A stretch of 64,000 bases of DNA from Streptomyces iconiensis (GTDB lineage: Bacteria > Actinomycetota > Actinomycetes > Streptomycetales > Streptomycetaceae). Position 1 is the stretch's first letter. Every line of letters starts with the position of its first letter. The notes below the pieces were generated by a model that saw only the letters and a program-made list of their open reading frames with translations, made no database searches and had not been told where the DNA came from. The stretch spans positions 1-64,000 of the forward strand of contig NZ_JANCPR020000037.1 of assembly GCF_028657195.3 (NCBI RefSeq), written 5' to 3'. The position numbers and the translations under genes were made by a program. Positions 41,400 through 49,210 of the stretch are shown here, piece by piece.

Positions 41400-42080
41400 A
41401 TGCACCAGCCGCAGCAGCGCGCGTCCCGACTCCGTGTGATCGCGCTGGCCAGTACGGTCGCGCTCGCCGTCGCGCTTCCGCTCGCGGCAGCGGTGGCCGG
41501 AGAGGACGCGCGCCTCGCGGCCGAGGCGAAGGCCGCACGCGAACCCCACCCGCCCAAGCACGCTGTGACACCGGGTGCGGCACCCTCGCACTCCGGGGAG
41601 CGGGCACACAGGGAGCGAAGCCGGGAGGAACAGGCCGGGCCGGAGGCGTGGGACGACAAGTCCCTTGCGCGGCTTGGCGTTCCCCAGGTGACCGGCGCGG
41701 CAGGCAGCTCCCGTCCCTCTTCGTCCTGCGGGCCGGAAATCACCTCCCCCGAAGGGGTGGAGGCACAGACCTGCGTCTTGACCGAGGGGCGGGACACCTG
41801 GGCGAGGACGTACTACAGGAACGCGACCAACAGCCGGCTCGGCGTCGTACTCACGCTGATGCGCCCCGACGGACGCACGACACAGGTGCGCTGTCCGGTG
41901 CCCGCAGCCGACGAACCCGGGGTGTGCGAGACGCCGCGCCATACGGCGCGGTGGACGGGCGGGGCCGAGAAGGCGGGCGGTGCGAAGCCGTACGCCGCCG
42001 TGGCGGAGGTCGCGTCGGCTGACGGCGAACGTCTGCTGCTGCGCGCGGGCAGCAACTCACCGAAGAACAACGGGAGTTAG
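41400..42080 (+). CDS. secreted protein of unknown function
   Basis: 226 residues. The N-terminus has a basic start and the hydrophobic run VIALASTVALAVALPLAAAVAG, a Sec signal. The next 80 residues are charged and low complexity (His/Glu/Lys/Pro-rich). The C-terminal folded part (about 100-226) contains four cysteines in CGPEITSPEGVEAQTC and VRCPVPAADEPGVC contexts, and the WARTYYRNATNSRLGVVLTL region looks like a beta-sandwich. I recognise no family. AGGTGGG lies seven bases upstream of ATG 41400. Gene and hairpin at 42149 form a single transcription unit. Confidence 0.65.
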   Translation: MHQPQQRASRLRVIALASTVALAVALPLAAAVAGEDARLAAEAKAAREPHPPKHAVTPGAAPSHSGERAHRERSREEQAGPEAWDDKSLARLGVPQVTGAAGSSRPSSSCGPEITSPEGVEAQTCVLTEGRDTWARTYYRNATNSRLGVVLTLMRPDGRTTQVRCPVPAADEPGVCETPRHTARWTGGAEKAGGAKPYAAVAEVASADGERLLLRAGSNSPKNNGS

Positions 42081-42148
42081 GGCGGGCATCGGCAGGCGGT
42101 GCCTCGGCTCTCCGCCGTCGCGCACTGCCGGATCCGCACATGGAAGAA

Positions 42149-42186
42149 CCCGGTCGCTGGCGACGGGGGATGCACCAGCGACCGGG
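42149..42186 (+). terminator. terminator of the secreted-protein gene, 12-bp stem
   Basis: CCCGGTCGCTGG pairs perfectly with CCAGCGACCGGG, with a 14-nt loop. It is 69 nt after the stop codon at 42080. Confidence 0.8.
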
Positions 42187-42343
42187 CACCTAGAACGGTA
42201 ACAAGAGATCCGCGGTTCGCAAATTCGATCGCCCAGATCCGGACGCCGATTTACCTACGAGTACCGGGAGTTGACGAGGCGGTGTGACATGAGTCACCGG
42301 CACGGTTTCTCCGCAGGATCACCGCGAAAACTCCCGACGGGCC

Positions 42344-43354
42344 CTAGCTGAGCGTGATCTGACGGTTGGTGAGACCGTTGCGCGCCTTGCGCTCCTCCGG
42401 AGTCAGCGGCGCCGTCGCGGCCAGTGCTTCCGCAAGCCGCTCGGCGAAGGCGGCGGCGGGCTTCTCGCAGTCCTCCGAGGTCATGCCCTCGGGCAGGTCC
42501 CATACGGGCACCGTCAGACCATGCGCCCTGAAGGAGCCGACCAGTCGCGAACTTTCGGTAGCCGATCCTCCGGAAAGCTCACCCAGCGTGGAGGTACCAG
42601 CTGCGTGCAGTCGCGCGAGCGCGTCGAGCAGCCGCTCCTCGGGGTGCGTCATCACCCACCGCAGATGGTTCTTCTCCGGTGCCGCGCACCAGTAGGCGCC
42701 CTCTACCCCCGTCAACCTGGCCGTCGGGATGGCGGCTGAATTGGCACGCTCCAACGAGGCGGCGACCTCACCGGCCGGCTGCTCAGCACCGTCCAGCCAG
42801 AACTCGAACCCGCTGTGCACCTCCGGCTCGAACGGCGCCTCAAGGTCCAGCAGATCCTGGAGCCGCGGCCCGTCAGGCCCTGGGCGGCCCGTGTCGACGG
42901 GCGTCCCGGGCGGCGCGGTCAGCGCGCGCTGGAGCGTGTCGGCCAGGTCCCGGCTCAGGTCGCCCGAAGCGGTGTCGTTCTGAAGGCCGATGAGCACCTC
43001 GCCGTTGTCACGCCGCAGCGCCGGCCACGCCATCGGCAGCACCGTCGCGAGCGTCACGGAGGGCACGTCGTCGGGCAGCCCGTCCTTGAGCGTCAGCCGT
43101 ACGGTCGCCGCCGGGACGAGTTCGCGCAGGGCGACCCAGTCGCTCTCGCGGGGAAGCCCTTCGAAGGGGCGGCGCACCAGTTCGGTCACCGCGTGCGAGG
43201 CGGCGCGGCCGTGGCACGCCTTGTACCGGCGGCCCGAGCCGCAGGGGCACGGCTGCCGGGCGCCCACGACCGGGTAGTCGCCGCCGCTCTCCTGTGCTCC
43301 CTTGGCGCCGGCGGGCCCGGCGGCGGCTGTCTGGGGTCGGCGCTTCTTTGCCAT
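42344..43354 (-). CDS. SEC-C motif protein (DUF5926-like)
   Basis: 336 residues from ATG 43354. The N-terminus is MAKKRRPQTA followed by a SEC-C zinc motif, PCPCGSGRRYKACHG, at about residues 35-49. The main domain (EPEVHSGFEFWLDG; GAYWCAAPEKNHLRWVMTH; LVGSFRAHGLTVPVWDLPEG) matches the DUF5926 family conserved in actinomycetes. SEC-C motifs bind zinc and link to translation or secretion factors. The function is unknown. It is the downstream partner of the RsbW-like gene at 43748 on the same strand, but about 390 nt away. Confidence 0.85.
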   Translation of the reverse strand: MAKKRRPQTAAAGPAGAKGAQESGGDYPVVGARQPCPCGSGRRYKACHGRAASHAVTELVRRPFEGLPRESDWVALRELVPAATVRLTLKDGLPDDVPSVTLATVLPMAWPALRRDNGEVLIGLQNDTASGDLSRDLADTLQRALTAPPGTPVDTGRPGPDGPRLQDLLDLEAPFEPEVHSGFEFWLDGAEQPAGEVAASLERANSAAIPTARLTGVEGAYWCAAPEKNHLRWVMTHPEERLLDALARLHAAGTSTLGELSGGSATESSRLVGSFRAHGLTVPVWDLPEGMTSEDCEKPAAAFAERLAEALAATAPLTPEERKARNGLTNRQITLS

Positions 43355-43423
43355 GGCGAGCGGTTCTCCCGGTGTGCGGCGGTGTGCTGAGAGCCGCGAT
43401 CCTAGTCGCTGCCCCGGACACAC

Positions 43424-43460
43424 CGCTGCCCGCGCTCCGGCATGGAGAGCGCGGGCAGCG
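43424..43460. terminator. hairpin upstream of the SEC-C gene, 14-bp stem
   Basis: CGCTGCCCGCGCTC pairs perfectly with GAGCGCGGGCAGCG around a 9-nt loop. It lies between the RsbW-like gene and the SEC-C gene, and could be a second terminator. Confidence 0.65.
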
Positions 43461-43618
43461 CGCAGGTTGGGCGCGGCCCTTGCCGCCGCGACATGTGCCG
43501 TGCGCCCGTGAGGCGTACGGCGTCCCTTGTAGTGACGCGGCGGGTCCATGGGCCGTACGGCACACCCGTAGTGACGCGGTATCCGCAAGCTGACGGTCTG
43601 CCCGCAGTGCTACGGCGA

Positions 43619-43642
43619 CCGGGTAGCCGTGCGGCTACCCGG
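43619..43642 (-). terminator. terminator of the RsbW-like gene, 10-bp stem
   Basis: CCGGGTAGCC pairs perfectly with GGCTACCCGG across the 4-nt loop GTGC. It is 106 nt beyond the minus-strand stop at 43748. Confidence 0.8.
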
Positions 43643-43747
43643 ATACGGCCCCGAACACGACGTCCCGGCGGCACACGGCTGCATCGACGGCGTACGGCTG
43701 CGCGAACCCGTCGGCCACGGGAGTCGCACCAACTCGTCGAGGTACGG

Positions 43748-44275
43748 CTACGCCGACTCGTCCAGGGACGCCAACCCAAGGTCCAGGCTCGCGGCGATCC
43801 TGTCGCTGAAGGCACTGCTGGGTGGCAGCACCGCCCAGACGGTCACTCCATGCGTCCCGCCTCTGGGCCCGTCGAGTTCGGACCGTACGCCCCAGTCGCG
43901 GGCCAGCGCCGTGATGATGGAGAGCCCTCTGCCGCCGCGTGCGGTGACGGAGGGGGTGGCCGGAAGCGGCCTGGTCGGGCCACCGCCGTCCGTGACCGAA
44001 ATGGTCAGCTCACCTTGCGCGTCCCTGCTCCAGGACGCTCTGACGACAGGCTGTGTGCCGTTGCCCGCCGAACCGTTCAATGGACGCGCATGACGGCACG
44101 CATTGCTGAGTAGTTCCGAAAGGATCAAAATCGCATCGTCGACGACCGGATCGGGCGCACCACTCGCGAAGAGTTCTTCGCGCATCCTGCGCCTCGCCGC
44201 CCCCACGCCCGCTGGCCCATGGGGCACGGCCATGGTCGACGAAGTAGGCACCTCTTGTGCCACCACCAACGCCAC
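43748..44275 (-). CDS. RsbW-like anti-sigma factor/ATPase (HATPase_c_2)
   Basis: 175 residues from GTG 44275, with AAGGAGG eight bases upstream. GHKL boxes are ILSELLSNACRHA (N), TISVTDGGGPTRP (G1) and TARGGRGLSIITALA (G2), followed by DWGVRSELDGPRGGTHGVTV. The protein is a Streptomyces stand-alone serine kinase of the RsbW family. No STAS antagonist or sigma gene is adjacent. A second family member is encoded at 34834. Confidence 0.88.
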   Translation of the reverse strand: MALVVAQEVPTSSTMAVPHGPAGVGAARRRMREELFASGAPDPVVDDAILILSELLSNACRHARPLNGSAGNGTQPVVRASWSRDAQGELTISVTDGGGPTRPLPATPSVTARGGRGLSIITALARDWGVRSELDGPRGGTHGVTVWAVLPPSSAFSDRIAASLDLGLASLDESA

Positions 44276-44493
44276 CCCCGAGACCTCCTTTGCCCCACGC
44301 CACGGGATGAATGCCCCGAGCGAGTGCAACGGAAACCGGCCACTTCTTCTCTCTTGACGCACTCGTGCGTCTCCTCTAAGCGGCGAATGCGCCGGTGCAC
44401 TCCAGGGAAGTGCCGCAAGAACAGGGATATTTGGGGTTGCGAACGGGGCAAGAGCACCAGCTATGCCGATACGGCCTGGAAACGGGCACTGCT

Positions 44494-45321
44494 TCAGCTC
44501 AGTTGGGAGAGAACCTGCTGGGGACGGTTGGTGATGATCGCGTCCACCCCGAGCCGTACGCACAGTTCGACGTCTTCCGGTTCGTCGACCGTCCACACGT
44601 GCACCTGGTTTCCCGCGCGGTGTGCGCGTGCCACGTACTCCGGATGTGCCCGCAGGATGCGGACGCTGGGCCCTGCGACGCGTACGCCCGGTGGCAGTCG
44701 TCCGTCCCTGTGGCGAGGCAGCAGGAGCTGCATCAGGTAGACGGTCGGAATCTCCGGTGCAGCGGCGCGCACGCGCTGAAGGGAGCGCGGGGAGAAGCTC
44801 ATGATGCGTACGGGCGTCGGCAGCCGGTAGCGGTCCAGCAGCTCCAGCAGCCGCGTCTCGACCTGGTCGGCCCAGCGCGTCGGATGCTTGGTCTCGATCG
44901 CCAGCTCGACGGGGCGCGGTGCGTCCGCGACGAGTTGAAGGAGCCGTTCGAGCGTGAGCACCGAGGTGCGTTCGGGGTCGCCCGTGTCCTTGTCGGTGTC
45001 CCTGTCGGGTGACTCGAAGGGGTCGGCGTGCCGGTTCTTCCAGGAGCCGAAGTCGAGGGCGGCCAGGTCGGCCAGTTCCAGCGCGGAGACGGCACCGCGG
45101 CCGTTGGAGGTCCGGTTGACCCTGCGGTCGTGCACACAGACGAGATGTCCGTCGGCCGTGAGCCGCACATCACACTCCAGCCCGTCGGCGCCCTCCTCGA
45201 TGGCCCGGCGGTAGGCCGCAAGTGTGTGTTCCGGCACCTCCATGGAAGCGCCTCGGTGTGCGATGACGGAAAGCGGGCGGGCGAGACGGCGGCGCGACCC
45301 GACGTCGGTCTCTGGGCTCAC
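44494..45321 (-). CDS. glycerophosphodiester phosphodiesterase (GDPD)
   Basis: 275 residues from GTG 45321. GDPD motifs: VIAHRGASMEVPEHTL with the first catalytic His, GADGLECDVRLTADGHLVCVHD (second His and metal Glu/Asp), and later VWTVDEPEDV. The TIM-barrel active site is complete. It hydrolyses glycerophosphodiesters to glycerol-3-phosphate and an alcohol. No signal peptide is seen, so it is cytoplasmic. The start is not supported by a good ribosome-binding site. The gene is divergent from HtrA, 470 nt away. Confidence 0.9.
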   Translation of the reverse strand: MSPETDVGSRRRLARPLSVIAHRGASMEVPEHTLAAYRRAIEEGADGLECDVRLTADGHLVCVHDRRVNRTSNGRGAVSALELADLAALDFGSWKNRHADPFESPDRDTDKDTGDPERTSVLTLERLLQLVADAPRPVELAIETKHPTRWADQVETRLLELLDRYRLPTPVRIMSFSPRSLQRVRAAAPEIPTVYLMQLLLPRHRDGRLPPGVRVAGPSVRILRAHPEYVARAHRAGNQVHVWTVDEPEDVELCVRLGVDAIITNRPQQVLSQLS

Positions 45322-45330
45322 CGGGTTATC

Positions 45331-45576
45331 GTGCCACCGGGTGCGGTGGTCACGGTGCGCAGGGCTCTGCGGCCAGTTTTCCGACGCCGGGGCTTGCGGA
45401 CGGTGTTGTGGTGCCGGGCTCTGGCGGTGGTTCTCGTGGCGGTCCTGGGCACTGCGCTCCTGTACTGGGTTCGGGCACGGGCACCGGATGCCGGCGTCGG
45501 TGTCCGGCGGCAGGCTCCTGGGGGCGATACGCCCCGTTCGCACTGCCGTTCCGCTGTCGAGGGGCGACTCGGGTGA
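45331..45576 (+). CDS. possible small single-pass membrane protein
   Basis: A short frame of 81 codons starting at GTG 45331 or 45346. It has a basic N-terminus (VVTVRRALRPVFRRRGLR), one hydrophobic segment ALAVVLVAVLGTALLYWV and an Arg/Asp/Gly-rich tail. There is no clear ribosome-binding site. The basic start followed by a single membrane span is what a real bitopic protein looks like, but no family is recognised. It may equally be a chance frame in a GC-rich gap. Confidence 0.25.
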   Translation: MPPGAVVTVRRALRPVFRRRGLRTVLWCRALAVVLVAVLGTALLYWVRARAPDAGVGVRRQAPGGDTPRSHCRSAVEGRLG

Positions 45577-45584
45577 GCCGCGCC

Positions 45585-45590
45585 TAGTGT
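45585..45590 (+). promoter_or_regulatory. candidate htrA promoter -10 box
   Basis: TAGTGT matches the Streptomyces TAGNNT form. Transcription from here would give a leader of about 200 nt with the inverted repeat at 45656-45700. A -35 box is not convincing. Confidence 0.3.
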
Positions 45591-45655
45591 GGGGCTTGTG
45601 ATCACGAAGTGGTGCGAGTGAGACGTGTGAGTGGGCCGTGAGTGAGACGTCGGCC

Positions 45656-45700
45656 GGGCGTAAGCATCGCCCGGTGCTCGGGGTGCGTCGGCTTACGCCC
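45656..45700. promoter_or_regulatory. inverted repeat upstream of htrA
   Basis: GGGCGTAAGC and GCTTACGCCC are perfect 10-bp inverted arms separated by 25 nt. Arms spaced by about 3.5 helical turns suit a looping or cooperative regulator, or a long stem in the mRNA leader. It lies 92 nt upstream of the start codon. Confidence 0.5.
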
Positions 45701-45791
45701 GTCTGACACGTCATGGGAAAAGCTGTCTGTGGATACCCGAATATGTGACCGCCCATCCCTGCGATGTCGTGTACCTGATGAGGAGTGAGCT

Positions 45792-47585
45792 GTGAGCACC
45801 GAGAACGAGGGCGCTGCCGTGACGCCTGCGGCGGGGCCGAACCCCACGCCCCCGGCGCCGGCGGACGCCCCGTCGACCGGCGCCCCGACGAGCGGCGAGG
45901 ACGGCGACTTCTCGCTGGCCTCCCCGGCCTCTTCTGCTTCTTCCACTTCCGCTTCGTCCGCCTCCGCCCCGGGCTCTTCCGGCCCGCCCGCCGAAGCGTC
46001 CGAGGGCGGTACGCGGGATGAGCCCGCGCCGCAGGACGCCGCAGTGACCGGAACGGGCGGACCGGAGCACACAACCGCCATGCAGGAGACTCCGGCCGGC
46101 GCGGGCGGCGTGCCCCGCCACCCGTCGGCCCCCTCTGCGCCCACCGAGCCTCCCGCGGCGCCCGACAGTCACGCGGACGCCCCGACCGAGCCGTCCGGCG
46201 CGGGCAGCGCACTGCCCGGCACCGAGCCGACGGTGACGGAGACCGTGCAGTCGGCCGCCCAACCGCCGCCCCCCGGCGCACCCGGTGGCTCCGGTGGCTC
46301 AGCTGGGCAGGGCGGCTGGGGTTACAGCGGCGCTGACGCGCCGCCGCCTCCCCCGTACGGCGGTGGTCACGGCGGACAGGGCGGACCCATGGGCCCCGGC
46401 AGTGGCGGTTTCCCCCCGCCGCACGACCCGTGGGGGATGCCGCCCGGGCCTCCTGAGCCACGCAAGAAGCGGCGTACCGGCCTGCTCGTCGCCGTCGTCG
46501 TCACCGCGATCGTCGCCGGCGGCATCAGTGGCGGGGTCAGCTTCTGGGCCGCCGACCGGGGCGCCAACGGTGACAGCACAACGATCACGTCGTCCTCGAA
46601 CCCCAAGACGCTGAACCGTTCGCCCAAGTCCGTCGCCGGGATAGCGGCCAAGGCGCTGCCCAGCGTCGTGACCATCCAGTCCTCGGGCGGCGGCGAGGAG
46701 GGCACGGGCACGGGCTTCGTCTACGACAAGCAGGGCCACATCCTCACCAACAACCACGTGGTCGCCAACGGCGCGCGCGGCGGCAAGCTCACCGCCACGT
46801 TCTCCGACGGCAAGAAGTACGACGCCCAGGTCGTCGGTGAGGCCCAGGGCTACGACATCGCCGTCCTCAAGCTCACCAACGCGGACGACCGCAAGCTCGA
46901 CCCCCTGCCGCTCGCCAAGTCCGGCGACGTGGCGGTCGGCGACGCGACCATCGCGATCGGCGCCCCGTTCGGCCTGTCCGGCACGGTCACCACCGGCATC
47001 GTCAGCGCCAAGAACCGCCCCGTCGCCTCCAGCGACGGGCAGGGCGCCAGCGCCTCGTACATGAGCGCGCTGCAGACCGACGCATCCATCAACCCGGGTA
47101 ACTCCGGCGGCCCCCTGCTCAACGCCGAGGGCGCCGTCATCGGCGTCAACTCCGCCATCCAGTCCGGCGGTGGAGGCGGCGGCGAGATGGGCCAGGGCCA
47201 GTCCGGCAGCGTCGGCCTCGGCTTCGCGATCCCGGTCAACCAGGCCAAGCGCGTCGCGACCCAGCTGATCAAGACGGGTCAGCCGGTCTACCCCGTGATC
47301 GGCGCCACCGTCGAGATGGGCGGCAACGGCAACGGTGCCACCATCTCCCGCACCGGCGAGAGCGGCACCGAACCCGTCACCTCCGGCGGCCCCGCCGACA
47401 AGGCCGGCCTCAAGTCCGGCGACATCATCACCAAGTTCGACGACACGGTCATCGACAGCGGCCCCACCCTGATCGGCACGATCTGGACCCACAGCCCCGG
47501 CGAAAAGGTCAAGGTCACCTACCAGCGCGACGGCAAGGAGCACACGGTCGACGTCACCCTCGGCTCCCGCAAGGGCGACCAGTAA
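45792..47585 (+). CDS. htrA: membrane-anchored HtrA/DegP-type serine protease
   Basis: 597 residues from GTG 45792, with AGGAG six or seven bases upstream. Residues 1-225 are a Pro/Ala/Ser/Gly-rich cytoplasmic leader. KKRRTGLLVAVVVTAIVAGG is the membrane anchor at about 225-250. The trypsin-like protease domain has His in LTNNHVVA (about 320), Asp in GYDIAVLKL (about 353) and Ser in GNSGGPLLN (about 437). One PDZ domain follows (KAGLKSGDIITKFDD). It degrades misfolded proteins outside the membrane in envelope stress. The gene precedes a tRNA-Ser gene, from which it is separated by a hairpin. Confidence 0.93.
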   Translation: MSTENEGAAVTPAAGPNPTPPAPADAPSTGAPTSGEDGDFSLASPASSASSTSASSASAPGSSGPPAEASEGGTRDEPAPQDAAVTGTGGPEHTTAMQETPAGAGGVPRHPSAPSAPTEPPAAPDSHADAPTEPSGAGSALPGTEPTVTETVQSAAQPPPPGAPGGSGGSAGQGGWGYSGADAPPPPPYGGGHGGQGGPMGPGSGGFPPPHDPWGMPPGPPEPRKKRRTGLLVAVVVTAIVAGGISGGVSFWAADRGANGDSTTITSSSNPKTLNRSPKSVAGIAAKALPSVVTIQSSGGGEEGTGTGFVYDKQGHILTNNHVVANGARGGKLTATFSDGKKYDAQVVGEAQGYDIAVLKLTNADDRKLDPLPLAKSGDVAVGDATIAIGAPFGLSGTVTTGIVSAKNRPVASSDGQGASASYMSALQTDASINPGNSGGPLLNAEGAVIGVNSAIQSGGGGGGEMGQGQSGSVGLGFAIPVNQAKRVATQLIKTGQPVYPVIGATVEMGGNGNGATISRTGESGTEPVTSGGPADKAGLKSGDIITKFDDTVIDSGPTLIGTIWTHSPGEKVKVTYQRDGKEHTVDVTLGSRKGDQ

Positions 47586-47602
47586 CGACACGCTAGGCTT
47601 GT

Positions 47603-47629
47603 CCCCGCGTCGTTCCGCACGACGCGGGG
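47603..47629 (+). terminator. htrA terminator overlapping the tRNA 5' end
   Basis: CCCCGCGTCG pairs perfectly with CGACGCGGGG around a 7-nt loop. The last two bases of the right arm are the first two bases of the tRNA-Ser gene (starts 47628). It ends 44 nt after the htrA stop. Confidence 0.75.
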
Positions 47630-47714
47630 AGGTGTGCCCGAGCGGCCGAAGGGAACGGTCTTGAAAACCGTCGAGGCAGCGATGTCTCCGTGGGTTCAAA
47701 TCCCACCGCCTCCG
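47628..47714 (+). tRNA. tRNA-Ser (UGA anticodon)
   Basis: 87 nt. The acceptor stem GGAGGTG pairs with CGCCTCC (one G-T). The anticodon stem ACGGT/ACCGT encloses loop CTTGAAA, anticodon TGA at 47662-47664, reading UCA. A long variable arm of serine type (CGAGGCAGCGATGTCTC) is present. The T-loop is GTTCAAAT. The 3' CCA is not encoded. A TAGGCT at 47594-47599 may be the -10 box of its own promoter. Confidence 0.95.
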
Positions 47715-48021
47715 CAGAGGTATAGAACGTGCAGGTCAGAGGGTGTTCCCCCGAATCGGGGGGACACCCTCTGTGCTTGCCTGTTTCACCCTGGCTCGCC
47801 GGTGTCCCACTGCTGACCAGCGTGTGCGGGTCAGTGGCGGGCCACGGCGGGTGGTTCGCCATGGTGGGTGGTGATGCGGTGTGCCCCCACCTCACGGGGT
47901 GAGGGCGAGACGGGCGGTCCCCGGGGGGCCGCGGGCTCGCGGAGGGGCGCGGGCATACGGAGGGGCCTCGGGGGGTTGGGGGAAGGTCAAGAGTTTTGGG
48001 GGGTCTGGAAGGGAGTTGGGT
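47715..48021. other. 307-nt gap after tRNA-Ser
   Basis: It holds the very strong hairpin at 47737-47773. The rest (47780-48021) contains GTGGGTGGTGATGCGG-like and CGGGGGGCCGCGGG-like GC-rich words. There is no gene. The tRNA 3' end shows no duplicated attachment-site copy in this gap. Confidence 0.65.
47737..47773 (+). terminator. tRNA-Ser terminator, 16-bp stem
   Basis: CAGAGGGTGTTCCCCC pairs with GGGGGGACACCCTCTG, one G-T pair, loop GAATC. It lies 23 nt downstream of the tRNA. The loop again has GAATC. Confidence 0.9.
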
Positions 48022-49065
48022 GTGAAGGCGGTTGTGTATCGAGGGCATGGCGGGCCCGGGGTTCTTTCGGTGGAGGAGCGGGAGGTGCCGCGGCCCGGGG
48101 CCGGTGAGGTGCTGGTCAAGGTTGAGGTGTCCGGCGTCAATCCGACCGACTGGAAGGCGAGGGCGGTAGGGACCTTCGGCTCGCCTGAAGCGGAGCGGGG
48201 CCAGGTTCCGCACCAGGACGGTTCGGGGACGGTCGTCGCCGTGGGCGACGGGGTGCCGGGGGAGCGTGTCGGTGAGCGGGTGTGGGTGTGGGAGGCCGCG
48301 TGGCAGCGGGCTGACGGCACCGCACAGGAGTACGTCGCGCTTCCGGCGCGGCAGGCGGTGGCATTGCCTGACGGCGCCTCGTTCGAACTCGGGGCGAGCC
48401 TCGGTATTCCGGCGCTCACCGCTCACCGCTGCCTGACCGTGGCCGACGGCGGGCCGGAACAGTTGGCGAGGGACGCGCTCGCGGGACGTTCCGTGCTGGT
48501 CGCGGGAGGTGCGGGCGTGGTCGGGAACGCGGCGATCCAGCTTGCCCGGTGGGCCGGGGCAACGGTCGTGACGACCGTCAGCGGGCCGGAGAAGGCCGCG
48601 CTGGCCCGTGCGGCGGGCGCACACCACATCGTCAACTACCGCGAGCAGGACGCCGCTTCGGCGATCCGTGAGGCGGTGCCGGGAGGTGTTGACCTCATCG
48701 TCGAGGTCGCACCTGCGGCGAACGCCGAACTGATTCACGCCGTCGCTGCACCGAACGCGAGCATCGCCTACTACGCCGACGCCGGGGGCGACGCCATGGA
48801 GCTGCCGGTGCACAAGGTGATGTTCAACAATCTGCGCTGGCAGGGCGTACTGGTCTACCTGATTCCCGAAGCCGCGAAGGCCCATGCCGTGGCCGGTGTC
48901 GCCGCCGCACTGGCCGACAGGGCCCTGCGCGTGGGGGAGGAAGCGGGGCTTCCTCTGCACCGTTTCCCCCTGGAGAAGACGGCCGACGCGCATGCCGCCG
49001 TACAGGACAACGTCATCGGCAAGGTGCTCGTCGGCGTCGTCGGAGGCGAGGCCGGCAGCGTGTGA
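48022..49065 (+). CDS. zinc-independent NADPH:quinone oxidoreductase (MDR family)
   Basis: 347 residues from GTG 48022. The medium-chain dehydrogenase/reductase plan: VLSVEEREVPRPGAGEVLVK, VSGVNPTDWKAR, and HQDGSGTVVAVGDGV in the GroES-like part. The nucleotide-binding Rossmann part is VLVAGGAGVVGNAAIQLARW. No zinc-binding cysteines are seen, so it is a quinone reductase or enoyl reductase type. AAGGGAG lies upstream. Nothing nearby suggests the substrate. It follows the tRNA gene, with no operon partner. Confidence 0.88.
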   Translation: MKAVVYRGHGGPGVLSVEEREVPRPGAGEVLVKVEVSGVNPTDWKARAVGTFGSPEAERGQVPHQDGSGTVVAVGDGVPGERVGERVWVWEAAWQRADGTAQEYVALPARQAVALPDGASFELGASLGIPALTAHRCLTVADGGPEQLARDALAGRSVLVAGGAGVVGNAAIQLARWAGATVVTTVSGPEKAALARAAGAHHIVNYREQDAASAIREAVPGGVDLIVEVAPAANAELIHAVAAPNASIAYYADAGGDAMELPVHKVMFNNLRWQGVLVYLIPEAAKAHAVAGVAAALADRALRVGEEAGLPLHRFPLEKTADAHAAVQDNVIGKVLVGVVGGEAGSV

Positions 49066-49210
49066 GCCGGGTGTAGCTGGGGCGTGAGTTGTCCGGGTTC
49101 GGGATGGTGCGTCGGCCGTTTCGGAGTGTGGATCTCGGTGAAGTCTCGTGGCGTAGTCGTGGGCCGGGGCGCCTGGTCGGGGCGTCGCGGCGAGAGCGCT
49201 GAGGAGATCC

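Larger units (their letters stand above)
43355..43747. other. 393-nt gap with two hairpins and a repeat
   Basis: Both flanking genes run on the minus strand. 43619-43642 and 43424-43460 are hairpins (separate entries). Between them, CCCTTGTAGTGACGCGG (43524) recurs as ACCCGTAGTGACGCGG (43564), two copies 40 bp apart, linked to the CCTGTAG repeats elsewhere. No gene is seen. Confidence 0.65.
45322..45791. other. 470-nt divergent gap between GDPD and htrA
   Basis: It may contain a small membrane protein (45331-45576, low confidence), a possible promoter TAGTGT at 45585-45590, the inverted repeat at 45656-45700, and the ribosome-binding site GAGGAG for htrA. Repeats of GTGAGTG and GAGACGT are at 45617-45650. 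The last 90 nt are relatively AT-rich. Confidence 0.55.

Noticed and set aside
47628..48021. Integrative element inserted at tRNA-Ser
   Set aside because: No second copy of the tRNA 3' end and no integrase were found in the region to 64000. The following genes are chromosomal in character.
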